Notes: generated by a model not told the origin, from the letters alone. A stretch of DNA of 64,000 nt from Caballeronia humi (GCF_001544475.1 NZ_FCNW02000010.1:1-64000), one strand, 5' to 3'; counted from the stretch's first letter, positions 18,593-28,247 are shown. Numbers and translations are program-made.

Positions 18593-18985
18593 ATGACAAA
18601 CCGCCTCCTGATGACGCTCGCCCTGAGCACAGCCACCCTCGCCATCGCAATGAACGCCAGCGCCGAAGTCCGGGGCCACGATCGCGATGCCCGCGTGAAC
18701 AATGTCCGTGTCGACAACTCGCGCCACAACGTGAACGTGAATCGCAACGTCGATGTCGACGTTCACGGTCGCGACGACTATCACCCGGTCGCGACCGCCG
18801 CCGCGGTGACTGCAACCGTCGGTTTGACGGCGGCCGTCGTCGGGTCGATCACGCGCTCGCTGCCTTCGGGCTGCGCGCCGGTCCTGGTCGGCAACGTGGC
18901 TTACCAGCAATGCGGCAGTACGTGGTATCAGCCGCAGATCGTCGGATCGCAGACGCAGTACATCGTCGTGACCGCGCCGCGTTAA
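18593..18985 (+). CDS. Secreted protein of unknown function with conserved C-terminal module
   Basis: Predicted export: MTNRLLMTLALSTATLAIA... with cleavage likely after NASA. The mature part starts with an Asn/Val/Asp-rich low-complexity segment (NVNVNRNVDVDV) of about 50 residues, then a hydrophobic alanine/valine stretch, then a short module with two cysteines (GCAPVLVGNVAYQQCGSTWY). That last module recurs at the C-terminus of many proteobacterial exported proteins of unknown role. Total 130 residues. No operon partner. Confidence 0.75.
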   Translation: MTNRLLMTLALSTATLAIAMNASAEVRGHDRDARVNNVRVDNSRHNVNVNRNVDVDVHGRDDYHPVATAAAVTATVGLTAAVVGSITRSLPSGCAPVLVGNVAYQQCGSTWYQPQIVGSQTQYIVVTAPR

Positions 18986-19092
18986 AGCCTCGGCGGCGGT
19001 GCGCGGGGCCCGCCGAATGCCTTACCATGCTCCAAAACGCGGAATCCGGTGCCGAAGCCAGAATCCGCCCTACACGGAGACAGAAAAACCGC

Positions 19093-20313
19093 ATGGGAGC
19101 ACTCAGCCACATCCGCGTACTGGACCTGACCCGCGTGCTCGCGGGCCCCTGGTGCGCGCAGACCTTCGCCGATTTCGGCGCCGACGTCATCAAGATCGAA
19201 CGCCCCGAAACCGGCGACGACACCCGTCACTGGGGCCCGCCCTACCTCAAGACGCCTGCGGGCGAAGACACGCACGAAGCCGCCTACTACCTCGCCGCGA
19301 ACCGCAACAAGCGCTCGGTGACGGTCGATATCGCGACGGCCGACGGCCAGCGCATCGTCCGTGAACTGGCGGCGCAAAGCGATGTCGTGCTGGAGAACTA
19401 CAAGGTCGGCCAGTTGAAGAAATACGGGCTCGACTACGAGTCGCTGAAAACGGTGAAGCCAGACCTCGTCTACTGCTCGGTGACGGGATTTGGGCAGACC
19501 GGCCCGTACGCGACACGCGCGGGCTACGACTTCATCATTCAGGGAATCGGCGGCTTCATGAGCATCACCGGCGAGCGCGACGGCCAGCCGGGCGGCGGGC
19601 CGCAAAAAGCGGGCGTCGCGATCGCGGACCTGATGACCGGCATGTACGCGACGATCGGCGTGATGGCGGCCCTCGCGCACCGCGACCGCACGGGCGAAGG
19701 GCAGTACGTCGACATGGCGCTCCTCGACGTGCAGGTCGCCATGCTCGCGAACATGAACACGAATTTCCTCGCGAGCGGCCAGCCGCCGGTGCGCTGGGGC
19801 AACGCGCATCCGAACATCGTGCCCTATCAGACGTTCCAGACCAGCGACGGCTGGATCATCGTCGCGGTGGGCAACGACGGCCAGTTCCGCAAGTTCGTCG
19901 ATGCGGGCGGCCGACCGGACCTCGCCGACGATCCGCGCTTCTCGACGAACCCGTCGCGCGTGCGCAACCGCGACACGCTCGTGCCCGTCCTCTCCACGAT
20001 GGTGCGCGAGCGCGGCAAGCACGAATGGCTGGCGTCGCTGGAAGCGGCGGGCGTGCCGTGCGGACCGATCAACGATCTCGGCGAGGTGTTCGAGGACCCG
20101 CAGGTGATCGCGCGCGGGATGCAGGTCGAGTTGCCACATCCGACGGGCGCGAACGTGAAGCTGGTCAAGAGTCCGATCCGCATGAGCGCGACGCCGCCCG
20201 AAGCGCGCCTGCATCCGCCGATGCTCGGCGAACACACGGACAGCGTACTGCGCGACCTGCTGGATTACGACGATGCGCGGATCGCGCGGTTACGGGAATC
20301 GAAGGTGATATGA
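19093..20313 (+). CDS. CaiB/BaiF-family CoA transferase
   Basis: Family III CoA transferase of 406 residues that moves CoA between carboxylic acids. The start MGALSHIRVLDLTRVLAGPW is the family's conserved N-terminus. The catalytic aspartate is expected in QYVDMALLDVQVAMLAN near residue 215 or a little before. GFGQTGPYATRAGYDFIIQ and the C-terminal PMLGEHTD are also typical. No neighbouring beta-oxidation or decarboxylase gene shows the substrate; a formyl-CoA:oxalate or succinyl-CoA type role is possible. Confidence 0.9.
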   Translation: MGALSHIRVLDLTRVLAGPWCAQTFADFGADVIKIERPETGDDTRHWGPPYLKTPAGEDTHEAAYYLAANRNKRSVTVDIATADGQRIVRELAAQSDVVLENYKVGQLKKYGLDYESLKTVKPDLVYCSVTGFGQTGPYATRAGYDFIIQGIGGFMSITGERDGQPGGGPQKAGVAIADLMTGMYATIGVMAALAHRDRTGEGQYVDMALLDVQVAMLANMNTNFLASGQPPVRWGNAHPNIVPYQTFQTSDGWIIVAVGNDGQFRKFVDAGGRPDLADDPRFSTNPSRVRNRDTLVPVLSTMVRERGKHEWLASLEAAGVPCGPINDLGEVFEDPQVIARGMQVELPHPTGANVKLVKSPIRMSATPPEARLHPPMLGEHTDSVLRDLLDYDDARIARLRESKVI

Positions 20314-20340
20314 GCGTCTGTCCGCTCGCGTTTGCGCTTT

Positions 20341-20553
20341 TTAACGCGTGCCCGCGCCGATCAGCCCGCCCGCGGCCGCCCCGGCGATCGTGCCGATCGG
20401 GCCGCCGGTGAGCACATAGCCGAGCGCGCCGCCCGCGCCCGCGCCGATGGCGGCGTGCGCCTGCTGGCGGCTCATCCCGGAGCACGCGGCAAGACTAGCG
20501 ATGAGGGCGCCGGCAGCGGCGAGCTTGATGGTCGTGTAGGCGATCTTGTTCAT
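20341..20553 (-). CDS. OsmB-like glycine-zipper lipoprotein
   Basis: Small lipoprotein of 70 residues. The signal peptide ends in a lipobox, SLAACSG, so the mature protein starts at a lipidated cysteine near residue 24. The rest is a glycine-zipper segment (AIGAGAGGALGYVLTGGPIG and AAAGGLIGAGTR), as in OsmB and SlyB-type outer-membrane lipoproteins. Its role is probably envelope-stress related, by family resemblance. Confidence 0.8.
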   Translation of the reverse strand: MNKIAYTTIKLAAAGALIASLAACSGMSRQQAHAAIGAGAGGALGYVLTGGPIGTIAGAAAGGLIGAGTR

Positions 20554-20749
20554 GTCGGTACGTTCCTTGTTTTAATCGATGGCCCCGAAAGGCGAGTGAA
20601 TCTTACGGGTCGCGCTCGAACACCAACAACTCGATTTACGTCCCGTTACGCCCGAAACAAATCCTGTGAAGAACCGCCAAACCGCTTCGCAAAGCCCGCG
20701 CGCCTTGCATCCACCGTCCCGCGCCCCCATTTTCGACGGGTATTCGCAA

Positions 20750-20797
20750 CACACCGGGACATACAGGCAATGTCCGAGTGACAAAAGTCCCGGTGTG
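20750..20797. repeat. 11-bp perfect inverted repeat upstream of glnS
   Basis: CACACCGGGAC at 20750-20760 is exactly complementary to 20787-20797, with a 26-base spacer. It lies about 120 bases before glnS in a 364-base gap (20554-20917) that otherwise shows only a TAGAAT hexamer at 20822. There is no T-run on either side, so it is not an intrinsic terminator; a protein-binding site or leader structure is possible. Confidence 0.5.
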
Positions 20798-20917
20798 GCC
20801 ATCGCCGGGCGGCGCCTAAGGTAGAATCGACAGATAAATCAGGTCTTTTCGAACGCTTTTTGCACGCTTCCGAACGCTTCGGAACGTCTGGCGCCCTCGT
20901 CCGCTCTCTTTTTTCGC

Positions 20918-22627
20918 ATGAACACCGATCGCAACGACGCCCCGGCGGTATCCAATTTCATCCGCAACATCATCGACGAAGACAATCGCAACGGCAAATG
21001 GTCGCAGCGGGTGGAGACGCGCTTCCCGCCTGAGCCGAACGGCTATCTGCACATTGGCCACGCGAAGAGCATCTGCGTGAATTTCGGCATCGCGCGCGAC
21101 TACGGCGGCGTCTGCCATCTGCGTTTCGACGACACCAATCCGGAGAAGGAAAGCGTCGAGTACGTGGAATCGATCATCGACGCCGTGAAATGGCTCGGCT
21201 ACGACTGGAACAAGAACGGCGAGGAGCACCTTTACTTCGCGAGCGACTATTACGACAAGCTCTACGATTTCGCTGAAACGCTGATCCAGCGCGGCCAGGC
21301 GTATGTCGACAGCCAGTCGGCGGAGGAAATCCGCGCGAATCGCGGCTCCGCCACCGAAGCCGGCACGAATTCGCCGTTCCGCGACCGCTCGCCTGAAGAA
21401 AACCTCGACCTCTTCCGCCGCATGAAGGCGGGCGAGTTCCAGGAAGGCGAGCACGTGCTGCGCGCGAAGATCGACATGGCGTCGCCGAATTTCAACATGC
21501 GCGACCCGGTCATTTATCGCATCCGCTTCGCGCATCACTACCGCACGGGCGACACGTGGTGCATCTACCCGATGTACGACTACACGCACTGCGTGTCGGA
21601 CGCGCTCGAAAACATCACGCATTCGCTCTGCACGCTCGAATTCGAGGATCACCGCCCGCTCTACGACTGGTTCCTCGCGCAACTCGCGGACGACGGCGTC
21701 TTTACGCGCCCGCTGCCGCAGCAAATCGAGTTTTCGCGCCTGAACCTGACCTACGCGATCACCAGCAAGCGCAAGCTGCTGCAACTCGTGCAGGAAAATC
21801 ACGTCGACGGCTGGGATGATCCGCGCATGCCGACCATCGTCGGCGTGCGCCGGCGCGGCTTCACGCCGGAGAGCATCCGCCTGATGGCGGACCGCATCGG
21901 CGTAACGAAGGTCGATTCGTGGATCGACATGAGCGTGCTGGAAGGCTCACTGCGCGACGATCTCGACGCCAAGGCGCCACGCGCGATCGCGGTGCTCGAT
22001 CCGCTCAAGCTCATCATCGACAATTATCCCGAAGGCACGAGCGAGAATTGCAGCGCGCCGGTGCATCCGCATCATCCGGAGCGCGGCACGCGCACGTTCC
22101 CGTTCTCGCGCGAACTGTGGATCGAGCGCGAGGACTTCCAGGAAACGCCGCCGAAGGGGTATTTCCGGCTGTTTCCGGGCAACAAGGTGCGTCTGAAGTA
22201 CGGCTTCGTCGTCGAATGCACGGGCGCGGACAAGGACGAAAACGGCAACGTGACCGCCGTCCACTGCAACTACTTCCCCGACAGCAAATCCGGCACGGAA
22301 GGCGCGAACGGCTACAAGGTGAAGGGCACGATCCACTGGGTCAGCGCCGAGCACGCGTACGCGGCCGAAGTGCGTCTCTACGACCGCCTCTTCAAGGAAC
22401 CGCAGCCGGGCGCGGGCGGCGCGGAGTTTCTGGACGCGCTCAATCCGGATTCGAAGCGCATCGTGAACGCGTTCCTCGAACCGAGCGCACGCGATGCCGC
22501 AGCCGAAGACCGCTTCCAGTTCGAGCGTCACGGCTATTTCGTCGCGGACCGCCTCGATTCGCAGCCGGGCAAGCCGGTGTTCAACCGGATCGTCAGCCTG
22601 CGTGACAGTTGGGGCAAACCCGCCTGA
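20918..22627 (+). CDS. glnS: Glutaminyl-tRNA synthetase
   Basis: Class I synthetase charging tRNA-Gln, 569 residues. The nucleotide-binding HIGH motif is in [16 protein letters not shown] (about residues 32-47) and the KMSKS-like loop is ITSKRKL near residue 283. The C-terminal beta-barrel anticodon-binding domains follow (for example [12 protein letters not shown]). Presence of GlnRS means Gln-tRNA is made directly. Confidence 0.98.
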   Translation: MNTDRNDAPAVSNFIRNIIDEDNRNGKWSQRVETRFPPEPNGYLHIGHAKSICVNFGIARDYGGVCHLRFDDTNPEKESVEYVESIIDAVKWLGYDWNKNGEEHLYFASDYYDKLYDFAETLIQRGQAYVDSQSAEEIRANRGSATEAGTNSPFRDRSPEENLDLFRRMKAGEFQEGEHVLRAKIDMASPNFNMRDPVIYRIRFAHHYRTGDTWCIYPMYDYTHCVSDALENITHSLCTLEFEDHRPLYDWFLAQLADDGVFTRPLPQQIEFSRLNLTYAITSKRKLLQLVQENHVDGWDDPRMPTIVGVRRRGFTPESIRLMADRIGVTKVDSWIDMSVLEGSLRDDLDAKAPRAIAVLDPLKLIIDNYPEGTSENCSAPVHPHHPERGTRTFPFSRELWIEREDFQETPPKGYFRLFPGNKVRLKYGFVVECTGADKDENGNVTAVHCNYFPDSKSGTEGANGYKVKGTIHWVSAEHAYAAEVRLYDRLFKEPQPGAGGAEFLDALNPDSKRIVNAFLEPSARDAAAEDRFQFERHGYFVADRLDSQPGKPVFNRIVSLRDSWGKPA

Positions 22628-22743
22628 CGGGTGGCGCGTTTTGCTTGCAAAGCGCCTCGTGCGCTGACTTCCGGGTCCGCGCACGTTTTCACTTTTCATA
22701 GAAGCGCCGTAAGCCGCACCCTGCCGCAACGAGCGAGGACACC

Positions 22744-23700
22744 ATGAAATCGCAGCATGCTCCCCCGCTTAGCCGCATTCGCTGGATCGCCGCCGCCTTG
22801 CTGTGCGCCGTCACGACCGCTCATTCAGCGGGAGAGATCGCCTCGGCGCAGACCGCCGTCGACCAGTTGCCGCCGTCCGCCACGCTCCGCAAGATCGTCG
22901 AGAACGGCGCGATCGTGCTAGGCGTGCGCGAATCGTCGGTGCCTTTTTCGTATCTCGACCGCCAGCAGCAACCGATCGGCTATTCGCACGACATCGCGCT
23001 CAAGATCGTCGACGACATCAAGAAGCGCCTGAAGCTCCCCAATCTTGCCGTCAAGACCGTGCTCGTGACTTCGGCGAACCGGATTTCGTTCGTCGTCAAC
23101 AATCAGGTCGATCTGGAATGCGGCTCGACCGCGCATATCGCCGAGCGCGACCCGCTCGTCGCGTTTTCGAACAGCTTCTTTCAGTACGGCATCCGCATGG
23201 CGGTGAAGCGCAAGTCCGGTATCACGGACTATGCCGATCTCGCCAACAAGACCGTCTCGACGACCGCCGGCACATCGGACGAGCGCATGCTGCGAGAAAT
23301 GTCGCGTGAGAAGAAGCTGAATCTGCGCATCATCAGCGCGCGCGATCACGCAGAGGCATTCCAGGCACTGAAAACCGACCGCGCGGTCGCGTTCGTGATG
23401 GACGATCCGCTGCTCTACGGCAAGATCGCGCAGGAAGGCGCTGCGCGGCGCGATTACATCGTGACGGGCGCGCCGCTCGCGTTCGAAACCTATGGCTGCA
23501 TGATGCGCAAGGGCGACCCGGTGTTCAAGCGCATCGTCGACGACGTGATCGCCAACATGCAGCGCTCGGGCGAAGCCGCGAAGCTCTACGACACCTGGTT
23601 CATGCAGCCGATCCCGCCGGACGGCATCAATCTGCAGTTCCCGATGTCGGCGGAGATGAAAGCGCTCTTCGCCAATCCGAACGACCGCACGCTCGATTAA
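22744..23700 (+). CDS. Amino acid ABC transporter substrate-binding protein (family 3)
   Basis: Periplasmic binding protein of 318 residues with an N-terminal signal peptide (hydrophobic segment about residues 12-28, cleavage near AHSAG). The SBP_bac_3 domain is clear: IVLGVRESSVPFSYLD, GYSHDIALKIVDDI and later TAGTSDERMLREMS. It resembles the glutamate/aspartate binder GltI. No permease or ATPase gene adjoins it, so it is an orphan. The stop shares TTAA with the convergent NUDIX gene. Confidence 0.88.
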   Translation: MKSQHAPPLSRIRWIAAALLCAVTTAHSAGEIASAQTAVDQLPPSATLRKIVENGAIVLGVRESSVPFSYLDRQQQPIGYSHDIALKIVDDIKKRLKLPNLAVKTVLVTSANRISFVVNNQVDLECGSTAHIAERDPLVAFSNSFFQYGIRMAVKRKSGITDYADLANKTVSTTAGTSDERMLREMSREKKLNLRIISARDHAEAFQALKTDRAVAFVMDDPLLYGKIAQEGAARRDYIVTGAPLAFETYGCMMRKGDPVFKRIVDDVIANMQRSGEAAKLYDTWFMQPIPPDGINLQFPMSAEMKALFANPNDRTLD

Positions 23701-24149
23701 TCGAGGGCTGCGTGGAGATCGGCGAGCGAGAGCGTCGTCTGGAAGAGTCGCGCTAGGCTGCGGCTCGCGAATTCGTCGACTTCAGCGGGGCTGACCCAGC
23801 GGTAGGCATCCATTTCCGGAATCATCGTACCGTCGCCGCGGCGCGGGAAATAGGATTCGCAGACGCATTTATCGAGCTGCACTTCTTCTTCGGTCACGCG
23901 CACGGCGAACAGGTGCAAATCCTTGTCGCGGCGATACAGGAAGCGCCCGAGGTCTTTCAGGCGCGCGGCGGGCAGCACGATGCCCGTCTCCTCGACGAGC
24001 TCACGCAACGCCGCTTCGACCGGTTCCTCGCCGGGATCGGCCTGGCCTTTGGGCACGTCCCAGTGCGAGGTTTCGGTCGCGTGGCAGAGCAGCACGTCGC
24101 CCTGCGCGTTCAAGATGACGACGCCGCACGAGACGGTACGACCGGTCAT
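23697..24149 (-). CDS. NUDIX hydrolase
   Basis: Pyrophosphohydrolase of 150 residues acting on a nucleoside diphosphate linked to some other group. The Nudix box GQADPGEEPVEAALRELVEE lies at about residues 35-54 and matches the GX5EX7REUXEEXGU pattern. SCGVVILNAQGDVLLCH is the usual first strand pair. Substrate not predictable. It is convergent with, and overlaps by four bases, the binding-protein gene. Confidence 0.9.
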   Translation of the reverse strand: MTGRTVSCGVVILNAQGDVLLCHATETSHWDVPKGQADPGEEPVEAALRELVEETGIVLPAARLKDLGRFLYRRDKDLHLFAVRVTEEEVQLDKCVCESYFPRRGDGTMIPEMDAYRWVSPAEVDEFASRSLARLFQTTLSLADLHAALD

Positions 24150-24183
24150 CCGCGTTCACTCCGGCTCACGCCGCGCGCCGCCA

Positions 24184-24585
24184 TCATTGCTTCTTCAGTT
24201 GCCATTTGCCGCCGCCGCTCGGCTTGCAGGCGGTGGGCGTCCAGCTTTGAGTCTGCCCCTTCGCGACCGCGACGAGCGTCACCTTGCGGCAGGTGCGCCC
24301 GCCTTCCTCGAAGGATTCGTGCGGCGTCACGGTGCCTTTGATCGATACCGGATTGCCCGTGCCCTGGTTGTTCCAGTCCGACGACTCGCCGTTCTTGTTG
24401 CTTTCGAGCGCCGCGCTCGCCGCCTTGTTGAGCGCCTGCAGGTCTCGCTGCTTCATGTAACTGATCGGGGTGTCGTTGAGAAAGCCGAGGTTCGCGGCGA
24501 ATGCGGCCGCCGTCCCGGCGACGAGCGCGACAGCCACCACCGACTGGACACAGCGACGGGTGAACGCACGGGATTGCATCGGCAT
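24184..24585 (-). CDS. Surface-antigen-like exported protein (RT0821/Lpp0805-type C-terminus)
   Basis: Exported protein of 133 residues; hydrophobic signal about residues 12-30 ending in AAAFA. The mature part resembles the C-terminal half of 16-17 kDa rickettsial surface-antigen family proteins: ALNKAASAALESNKNGESSD, WNNQGTGNP, GRTCRKVT and a final TACKPSGGGKWQL. The usual N-terminal glycine-zipper half of that family is absent. A strong GAGGAGGA site precedes the ATG. Function unknown. Confidence 0.7.
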   Translation of the reverse strand: MPMQSRAFTRRCVQSVVAVALVAGTAAAFAANLGFLNDTPISYMKQRDLQALNKAASAALESNKNGESSDWNNQGTGNPVSIKGTVTPHESFEEGGRTCRKVTLVAVAKGQTQSWTPTACKPSGGGKWQLKKQ

Positions 24586-24760
24586 GGAACATCCTCCTCA
24601 AGGTCGAATTCGATGGCCGCGCGCGAAGCAAACCGGAGCGCGGCCGGGTCCGACGAGAATAGCATGAGGCGCTGTCCGCAAGCGCCGCCGGACGGCCGTC
24701 GGACGCTTATGAGAGTCTTATCAGAACGTATCGGGGGAATTTTAAGATTGGTCCAATGGC

Positions 24761-24822
24761 CCGCTCATCCGGGCATGTCTAGCATGACGGGATTGTCCTT
24801 TCTCCGCTCATCCGATCATGTC
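24761..24822 (+). repeat. Imperfect direct repeat duplicating a start-codon region
   Basis: CCGCTCATCCGGGCATGTC (24761-24779) recurs 43 bases later at 24804-24822 with two mismatches. The second copy contains the ATG of the membrane protein gene at 24818; the first contains an out-of-register ATG that could act as a decoy start. Confidence 0.6.
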
Positions 24823-25069
24823 CGAACTTCTGTTTTCCCCCCAGTCGCCCACTATTTACTGGCTGCTCTCGATCGTCAGCGTGGCGTGCGCGGCGGGTAT
24901 TCCCGGTGCCGTCCTTCTCGTCGACCGGGTGCTCGCGCGCGGACCGGTCTGGAAGCAGCAGGACGACGTCTGCGACTGGCCGCGCGTCGTCGCGTGGAGC
25001 GGCATGACGCTTTTGCTCGCGTCGTTCGTCGCGCTCGTGCTGCTCTGCCGTTTGCTTGCTACGGCTTAG
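24818..25069 (+). CDS. Small membrane protein with two predicted transmembrane segments
   Basis: Hypothetical protein of 83 residues. Two hydrophobic helices are seen at about residues 11-35 and 57-80, joined by a short charged segment (GPVWKQQDDVCDWPR). Codon use matches the neighbours, which supports a real gene, though the ribosome binding site is weak. The stop overlaps that of the convergent di-haem peroxidase gene by four bases (TTAG). No functional clue. Confidence 0.6.
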   Translation: MSELLFSPQSPTIYWLLSIVSVACAAGIPGAVLLVDRVLARGPVWKQQDDVCDWPRVVAWSGMTLLLASFVALVLLCRLLATA

Positions 25070-26352
25070 TTCTCTGCTGTCTTGGCCGGCGCCTTCGCCG
25101 CCGGCTCGTACCCATCCGTCAGCGTGTTCAGAAACGCGACGACATCTCTGATCTCCGCCTCATTCAACGCCGGCTTCTCGCCGCGTTTGCGATCAAACGG
25201 CGGCTCCATGTTCACGTTGGCCCAGTAACGCTTCGGCAAGTCGTCGAACTTCTGCGCCACGCCCTTCGATACCGGATAGAACTTCTCCGGATTCGTATCC
25301 CGCTCGACATAGAACCGCACCACGTCCTCGAGCGAGTGGTAGATCCCGTTATGAAAGAAGGTCTTGCGCAGCGCGACGTTGCGCAGCGACGGCGTGCGGA
25401 ATAATCCGCAGAATTCGTCGCGTCCCTTCAGATCCGTCCGCTCCGGGCCGCAGGCGCCCAGGTCGTGAAAACGCGCGTCCTTGTTGATCGGCAGCGCGCG
25501 GTTGCGCGGCACGCCGATCGCGATCAGGCCGAAGTCACTGAACTGCGGCGGCGTGCCGTCTTTTGCGCGCTGGCTGATGTGGCACGCAGCACAATTGCCC
25601 TTCCGTTCATCGTTGAAGAGTTCCAGACCATGCATCTCCGCCGTGGTCAGCGTCGCCTTGCCTGCGAGAAAAGCGTCGAACTTGCTCGTGTACGGGTAGA
25701 ACTTCTTCGGCTCCTGCTCGAACGCTTCGAGCGCGCGCAGCACGGCGGCGAAAGTCTTGTCGTCGCTATCGAAGACGCTAGTGCCGAACGCGCGGCGGAA
25801 GTCGTCCGCGTAGGGCGCCGCCTTTACCGCTGCCGCTACCTTCGCGGGCGAGCTGCCCATTTCGAACGACGACAGCAACGGAATCCGCGCCTGGTCCGCG
25901 CCATGATCGACGCGTCCGTCCCACGTGAGGCCGCCAGTCGGCCCGGCATCGACGCTTTCGTCGCCTTCATCATCGGAGTCGTGAAAATGCTCGCTGAACG
26001 CGGGCACCGCCTGCAAATACGTGAGCGACGGCACCGCGCGAAAGCCCGGCCGATGCATGTCACTGCCCCCGAATTGCACTGATAGCGCATTCGGCGGCCC
26101 GAACGCGTGACTCGGGCTGTGGCACGACGCGCACGCGAGCTTGCCCGATCCCGAGAGCGACGGATCGGAGAACAGCTTCGCACCGACAGACGTCATCTCC
26201 TTCACCGCGGCGAAGACCTGGGCCCGCGATTGCGCCTGCGGCGACGCGGTCGCCGTCTCGTGAACGGGTGGCGGGTTGGCCGCGTGCGAATCGCAACCGC
26301 TCAATACGATCGCCGCCAGCGCAGCTGCGATGAGGGAGAAAGACAAACGCAT
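25066..26352 (-). CDS. Di-haem cytochrome c peroxidase family lipoprotein
   Basis: Periplasmic, lipid-anchored protein of 428 residues related to CcpA/MauG, which reduce hydrogen peroxide or oxidise a partner. Start MRLSFSLIAAALAAIVLSGC has a lipobox LSGC (Cys19). Two c-type haem sites are visible, CASCH near residue 72 and CAACH near residue 255. Typical segments are FRAVPSLTYLQ, LTWDGRVD and FRTPSLRNVALRKTFFHNG. It is divergent from a secreted phosphoesterase gene 220 bases away. A start nine bases upstream (26361) is also possible. Confidence 0.88.
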   Translation of the reverse strand: MRLSFSLIAAALAAIVLSGCDSHAANPPPVHETATASPQAQSRAQVFAAVKEMTSVGAKLFSDPSLSGSGKLACASCHSPSHAFGPPNALSVQFGGSDMHRPGFRAVPSLTYLQAVPAFSEHFHDSDDEGDESVDAGPTGGLTWDGRVDHGADQARIPLLSSFEMGSSPAKVAAAVKAAPYADDFRRAFGTSVFDSDDKTFAAVLRALEAFEQEPKKFYPYTSKFDAFLAGKATLTTAEMHGLELFNDERKGNCAACHISQRAKDGTPPQFSDFGLIAIGVPRNRALPINKDARFHDLGACGPERTDLKGRDEFCGLFRTPSLRNVALRKTFFHNGIYHSLEDVVRFYVERDTNPEKFYPVSKGVAQKFDDLPKRYWANVNMEPPFDRKRGEKPALNEAEIRDVVAFLNTLTDGYEPAAKAPAKTAEN

Positions 26353-26572
26353 CGGGGACATAAGCGGACAGGCGAATGAAAAGAAGCCGAAGCGTATGAC
26401 GCGAAGATGTCGATTACATGTCACCGCGAAAAGGCCGCACGACCTTACGCATCCGAAAGCGTTATTACACGGCCACGTCAAACGCGCTTGCGACACTTGC
26501 GCGCCGGCCACGTACGGCAGCGCTTCCGCGCGCTCCGGCGAGCGCCGGCTCCCCAACATCAGAGACCATTCA

Positions 26573-28135
26573 ATGAACAAGAAACTCGTGTGCGCAACGC
26601 CCCTCGCGGCGCTGCTCGCATTCGGCCTCTACGCGTGCGGCGGCAATGGCAGCACGCATGCGGATCTGTCGTCGGTGAAGAACGTCGTCGTGATCTATGC
26701 GGAGAACCGCAGCTTCGACAACCTGTACGGCAATTTCCCCGGCGCGAACGGCCTGCAGAACGTCGCGACGGCAAACTACCAGCAGCTCGACCGCAACGGC
26801 AGCGTGCTCGCCACCCTGCCCGCTGTCTGGGGCGGACTGACGGCGAAGGGCATCACGCCGGCCGTCACCGAGGCGATGACGGTCAACCTGCCGAACGGAC
26901 CATTCGCGATCGACGATCCCGCCGGTTTCAATACGACGCTCTCGGTCACGACGCGCGACCTGTATCACCGCTTCTACGAGAACCAGATGCAGATCGACGG
27001 CGGCAAGAACGACAAGTTCGCCGCGTGGGCTGATTCGGGCGGCCTCGTGATGGGCCACTACAACACGAACGCCGACAAGCTGCCGCTCTACAAGATCGCG
27101 CAGCAATACACGCTCGCCGACAACTTCTTCATGGGCGCGTTCGGCGGCTCGTTCCTGAATCACCAGTGGCTCGCGTGCGCGTGCACGCCGGTCTACCCGA
27201 ACGCGGACAAGAGCCCGGCGGCCAGCTCGATTTCCGCCGTCGATACCGATGGCGTCTCGCTGAAAGTCGCGTCGAACTCGCCCGCGTCGGCGCTTGCCGG
27301 CATCCCGAAGTTCGTGAATTCCGGCAACCTCACGCCCGACTTCTTCGCGATCAACACGATGCAGCCGCCGTATCAGCCGAGCGGCAACAAGGCGGCAACG
27401 GGCGGCGATCCCGCGTATGCCGATCCTTCAGTGGCGACGACGCTGCCGCCGCAAACGCAGCAACACATCGGCGACTTGCTGAACAACGCGGGTGTGTCGT
27501 GGGCGTGGTACGGCGGCTCGTGGGGCGCGGCACTCACCGATCCGACGAAGATCTACGGCTCGACGAATTCGGTGCCGAACTTCCAGACGCATCACCAGCC
27601 GTTCAACTACTTCGCCGATCTCGCGCCGGGTACGGCGAACCGCGCGCAGCATCTGCTCGACGGCGGCACCGACGGCGCCGGGTTCATCGCGGCGATCAAT
27701 GCCGGCACGCTACCGCAAGTGGCGTTCTACAAGCCGCAGGGCAACCTGAACGAACACGCGGGTTACACGGATGTCGCTTCGGGCGACGCGCACATCGCCG
27801 ATCTGATCGCGCATCTGCAGAAGAGCCCGCAGTGGAAGAACATGGTCGTCGTCGTAACCTACGATGAAAACGGCGGCTTCTGGGATCACGTCGGCCCGCC
27901 GAAGGGCGATCGCTGGGGTCCGGGCTCGCGCATTCCGGCGCTCGTGATTTCGCCGTACGCGAAGAAGGGTTTCGTCGATCACACGCAATACGACACGACT
28001 TCGATCCTGCGCCTCATCACGCATCGCTTCTCGCTGCCGACGCTGCCCGGTCTCGCCGCACGCGATGCCGCGCTCGTCGCCAACGGCGGCAAGCCGATGG
28101 GCGACCTGACGAACGCGCTCGACTTCTCGCAGTAG
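26573..28135 (+). CDS. Secreted acid phosphatase / phospholipase C-like phosphoesterase
   Basis: Exported phosphoesterase of 520 residues in the phospholipase C / AcpA family of the alkaline phosphatase superfamily. The signal peptide carries a possible lipobox (FGLYACGG). The metal-binding start VVIYAENRSFDNLYGNFPGA lies near residue 40 and the second metal region MVVVVTYDENGGFWDHVGPP, HVGPPKGD and GPGSRIPALVISPYAKKG near residues 425-465. It releases phosphate from phospho-mono- or diesters outside the inner membrane. Divergent from the di-haem peroxidase. Confidence 0.88.
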   Translation: MNKKLVCATPLAALLAFGLYACGGNGSTHADLSSVKNVVVIYAENRSFDNLYGNFPGANGLQNVATANYQQLDRNGSVLATLPAVWGGLTAKGITPAVTEAMTVNLPNGPFAIDDPAGFNTTLSVTTRDLYHRFYENQMQIDGGKNDKFAAWADSGGLVMGHYNTNADKLPLYKIAQQYTLADNFFMGAFGGSFLNHQWLACACTPVYPNADKSPAASSISAVDTDGVSLKVASNSPASALAGIPKFVNSGNLTPDFFAINTMQPPYQPSGNKAATGGDPAYADPSVATTLPPQTQQHIGDLLNNAGVSWAWYGGSWGAALTDPTKIYGSTNSVPNFQTHHQPFNYFADLAPGTANRAQHLLDGGTDGAGFIAAINAGTLPQVAFYKPQGNLNEHAGYTDVASGDAHIADLIAHLQKSPQWKNMVVVVTYDENGGFWDHVGPPKGDRWGPGSRIPALVISPYAKKGFVDHTQYDTTSILRLITHRFSLPTLPGLAARDAALVANGGKPMGDLTNALDFSQ

Positions 28136-28163
28136 TCACTTTCGATATTACGCGCCGCGTGAA

Positions 28164-28247
28164 AAGCTTCGCTCGATCGCTTGGTCGACGCGAAGCTTAC
28201 GCGCCGTTATGTTCGACGGAATCACGTCTTTCCATCGAACATAACGG
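28164..28247. repeat. Two consecutive inverted repeats before the SsuA-like gene
   Basis: AAGCTTCGC (28164-28172) pairs with GCGAAGCTT (28190-28198). Directly after it, CCGTTATGTTCGA (28204-28216) is perfectly complementary to 28235-28247, a 13-bp arm with an 18-base loop that can extend by four more pairs past one mismatch. The second structure ends six bases before the ATG at 28253, where a ribosome binding site would be. TTACGCGCCG also occurs twice, at 28148 and 28197. Confidence 0.7.
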
